DNA of 64,000 nt, taken from NCBI GenBank assembly GCA_019359505.1, contig JAHHHD010000002.1, positions 1-64,000 on the forward strand. Reading direction: 5' to 3'. Below are positions 62,403-64,000 of the stretch, one piece after another. Every line of letters begins with the position of its first letter. Within the stretch, counting starts at the first letter, position 1. The stretch comes from Drouetiella hepatica Uher 2000/2452. Its GTDB lineage: Bacteria; Cyanobacteriota; Cyanobacteriia; Elainellales; Elainellaceae. The notes under the pieces were generated by a model. The model was not told where the DNA came from. It saw nothing but the letters and a program-made list of their open reading frames with translations, and searched no databases. The translations under genes and the position numbers were made by a program.

Positions 62403-64000
62403 ATGAAAGTTACCCAGGAAAAATTACCCGCTAGCCAAATTGGTCTAGAAATTGAGATCCCCTCTGAGATGTCGAAGCAAGCCTACGAAAAAGCCCTCAA
62501 GGAGCTGACTCGATTTGCCGATATTCCTGGGTTTCGGAAGGGCAAAGTCCCCCGTCAGGTGTTGATTCAACGGTTTGGCTCTCTGCGAATTAAGGCAACA
62601 GCTGTAGAAGACCTGATTCAGGATGGGATTAAGCAAGCGCTAGACCAGGAAAAAATTGAGGCGATCGGCACTCCTCAGCTGCGTTCTTCGTTTGACGAGT
62701 TAGTTGTCCAGTTTGAACCTGGATCGGCACTGACTTTCTTGGCGGCAGTTGATGTGGCTCCCAATGCAACGCTGAGCCAGTACAAAGGGCTGGAAGCTAA
62801 AGCTGAAGAAGTGAAATATGACCCAGAGCAGGTAGATAAGGTGCTGGAAGGTTATCGGAAGCGATCGTCTACTTTAGTGCCTGTGGAACGTCCAGCTGAG
62901 GAAAACGATATGGCAACGGTGGATTTTGCCGGACGCTTGGCAGAGACAGCTGAAGGCGAGACAGAACCCGCCGAAATTCCGGGGGGCAGCGCCCAAGATT
63001 TTGAAATCGAACTGGTGGAAGGCGGCTTCATTCCAGGCTTCATTGAGGGCATCATTGGCATGGCTCTGGGTGAAACCAAGGATATTGCCGTCACATTTCC
63101 CGACCCTTATGCCCAGGAAGATTTGGCAGGTAAGCCCGCAGTTTTCACGATTACGCTGAAAGACTTGAAAGCGCGTGAGCTGCCTGAGCTAGATGACGAC
63201 TTTGCCCAAGATGTCAGCGAATTTGAGACTTTGGCAGAACTGCGAGAATCTTTGGAGAAGCGCTATCAGGACGAAGCAGCAGCTAAGACTAAGAGCAATA
63301 AACAAGAGGCTCTGCTAAATGAGCTGGTCAAATACCTGGAGGTTGATCTGCCGGAAACGCTGGTTAAACAAGAGGTAGATTACTCCATTACCCAGACCGC
63401 CATGCGCCTGAGTCAGCAGGGGCTAGATATTCGCAAAACCTTCACCGATCAGATTGTGTCGATGTTGCGCGAACAGGCAAGACCCGAAGCCATTCTGCGC
63501 CTTCAGCGGACATTGGCTCTAGGAGAGGTTGTCAAACAGGAATCTATTCAAGTTACCCCTGAGGAGGTGACGGCGAAAGTCAGTGAAGTCATGGCTGAAA
63601 TGGCGAGTCAGCCAGAAGCCGATCGCCAGGATATTGATGTCGATCGCCTTCGTCAAGCGATTGAAGATGATCTGTTACGAGACAAGATTCTCGACTGGCT
63701 TGAAGCAGAGGCAAACATCGAGCTTGTGCCTGAAGGCAGCCTGAAGCCTGCGGCTGATGAAACGGTAGATGAGCTAGCGATCGACGAAGTTTTGGAGATC
63801 GATGCAGCAGAAGCAACCCTTGATGTGAGTGCTGAGGCAATTGTAGAGGTTCCTGCAGAAGCGATCGAGACAGTTGAAGCTGAGGCTGAGGCTAAGGCTG
63901 GAGCTGAGGCTGAAGTTGAGCCTCAATCTACAGCAGTTGAGTCAACTGAGCCTCTAGAAAATCCCCCTTCTGGAAAACCGAAAGGTAAGTCAGCAAAGTC
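62403..64000 (+). CDS. tig: Trigger factor (3' end outside the window)
   Basis: This is a ribosome-bound chaperone and prolyl isomerase that shields nascent chains. The open frame runs from ATG 62403 to the window edge without a stop, at least 532 codons. Domains: ribosome-binding with GFRKGKVP (43-50), FKBP-type PPIase (about 165-250) and the helical C-terminal cradle to about 450. Beyond this is an unusual acidic, Ala/Glu-rich tail (about 455-520, EAEAEAKAGAEAEVE-type), longer than in E. coli (432 residues). In many cyanobacteria clpP and clpX follow; they would lie beyond this window. Confidence 0.95.
   Translation, partial: MKVTQEKLPASQIGLEIEIPSEMSKQAYEKALKELTRFADIPGFRKGKVPRQVLIQRFGSLRIKATAVEDLIQDGIKQALDQEKIEAIGTPQLRSSFDELVVQFEPGSALTFLAAVDVAPNATLSQYKGLEAKAEEVKYDPEQVDKVLEGYRKRSSTLVPVERPAEENDMATVDFAGRLAETAEGETEPAEIPGGSAQDFEIELVEGGFIPGFIEGIIGMALGETKDIAVTFPDPYAQEDLAGKPAVFTITLKDLKARELPELDDDFAQDVSEFETLAELRESLEKRYQDEAAAKTKSNKQEALLNELVKYLEVDLPETLVKQEVDYSITQTAMRLSQQGLDIRKTFTDQIVSMLREQARPEAILRLQRTLALGEVVKQESIQVTPEEVTAKVSEVMAEMASQPEADRQDIDVDRLRQAIEDDLLRDKILDWLEAEANIELVPEGSLKPAADETVDELAIDEVLEIDAAEATLDVSAEAIVEVPAEAIETVEAEAEAKAGAEAEVEPQSTAVESTEPLENPPSGKPKGKSAK

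Noticed and set aside
1-64000. CRISPR array
   Set aside because: The tandem repeats have no spacers of regular length and no cas genes are present; the TM0106 nuclease is only distantly Cas4-like.

Overview
This window looks like chromosomal DNA from a filamentous, Leptolyngbya-like cyanobacterium. The evidence is the very frequent HIP1-type GCGATCGC octamers, a three-gene clpR/clpP operon, zwf-opcA, a siroheme ferredoxin-sulfite reductase, ribonuclease J next to dapA and asd, a NatFGH-BgtA-type amino acid transporter, an InrS-like nickel/cobalt sensor and many small cyanobacteria-type conserved proteins. The genus is an inference. No phage module, CRISPR array, rRNA, tRNA or complete insertion sequence was recognised.

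Layout. 1-8.1 kb: a small unknown gene, a MoaD/ThiS-like sulfur carrier, a convergent Fe-S/RNase H nuclease, a GyrA/ParC-type topoisomerase subunit, a lone response regulator and a mosaic GH24 lysozyme. 8.1-18.5 kb: alpha/beta hydrolase, M48 peptidase, a DUF4330 protein, a large fusion of cyclic-nucleotide-binding domain, degenerate AAA+ domain and membrane polyferredoxin, a pentapeptide-repeat membrane protein, cobS, a tandem-domain PTPS/QueD protein and a J-domain protein. 18.5-30.3 kb: clpR, clpR-like and clpP, a VWA protein beside the remnant of a second VWA gene, surE, a metallo-beta-lactamase-fold protein, ribF, a MoxR ATPase, opcA and zwf. 30.9-45.1 kb: a beta-propeller-like protein, an osmoprotectant SBP and ATPase without a local permease, beta-carbonic anhydrase, the InrS-like regulator, the four-gene amino acid ABC transporter, an LCP protein, an orphan SBP, rplT and rpmI. 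45.3-64 kb: a Z-ISO/NnrU protein, a thioredoxin, a GNAT-like protein, sir, fmt, an OmpA-like protein, a DUF815 ATPase, a polysaccharide deacetylase with a DUF5009-type acyltransferase, a lone Mo-nitrogenase C-terminal-domain protein, rnj-dapA-asd, and tig, which runs off the right edge.

Most genes are housekeeping or central metabolism: the oxidative pentose phosphate entry (zwf with its assembly factor opcA), lysine/threonine precursor synthesis (asd, dapA), sulfate assimilation (sir), flavin and cobalamin steps (ribF, cobS), and proteostasis (clp set, tig, J protein).

The most unusual layer is non-coding. At least four families of small palindromic elements sit between genes; one has a perfect 8-bp target-site duplication. 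Many degenerate 13-17 bp tandem repeats begin at, or contain, stop or start codons (moaD, the response regulator, the metallo-hydrolase, zwf, the second permease, the beta-propeller gene). Inside genes the same kind of tandem duplication has 15-bp, frame-preserving units. The most unusual protein is the 848-residue fusion, whose AAA+ domain has lost the residues needed for ATP hydrolysis and sigma54 contact.
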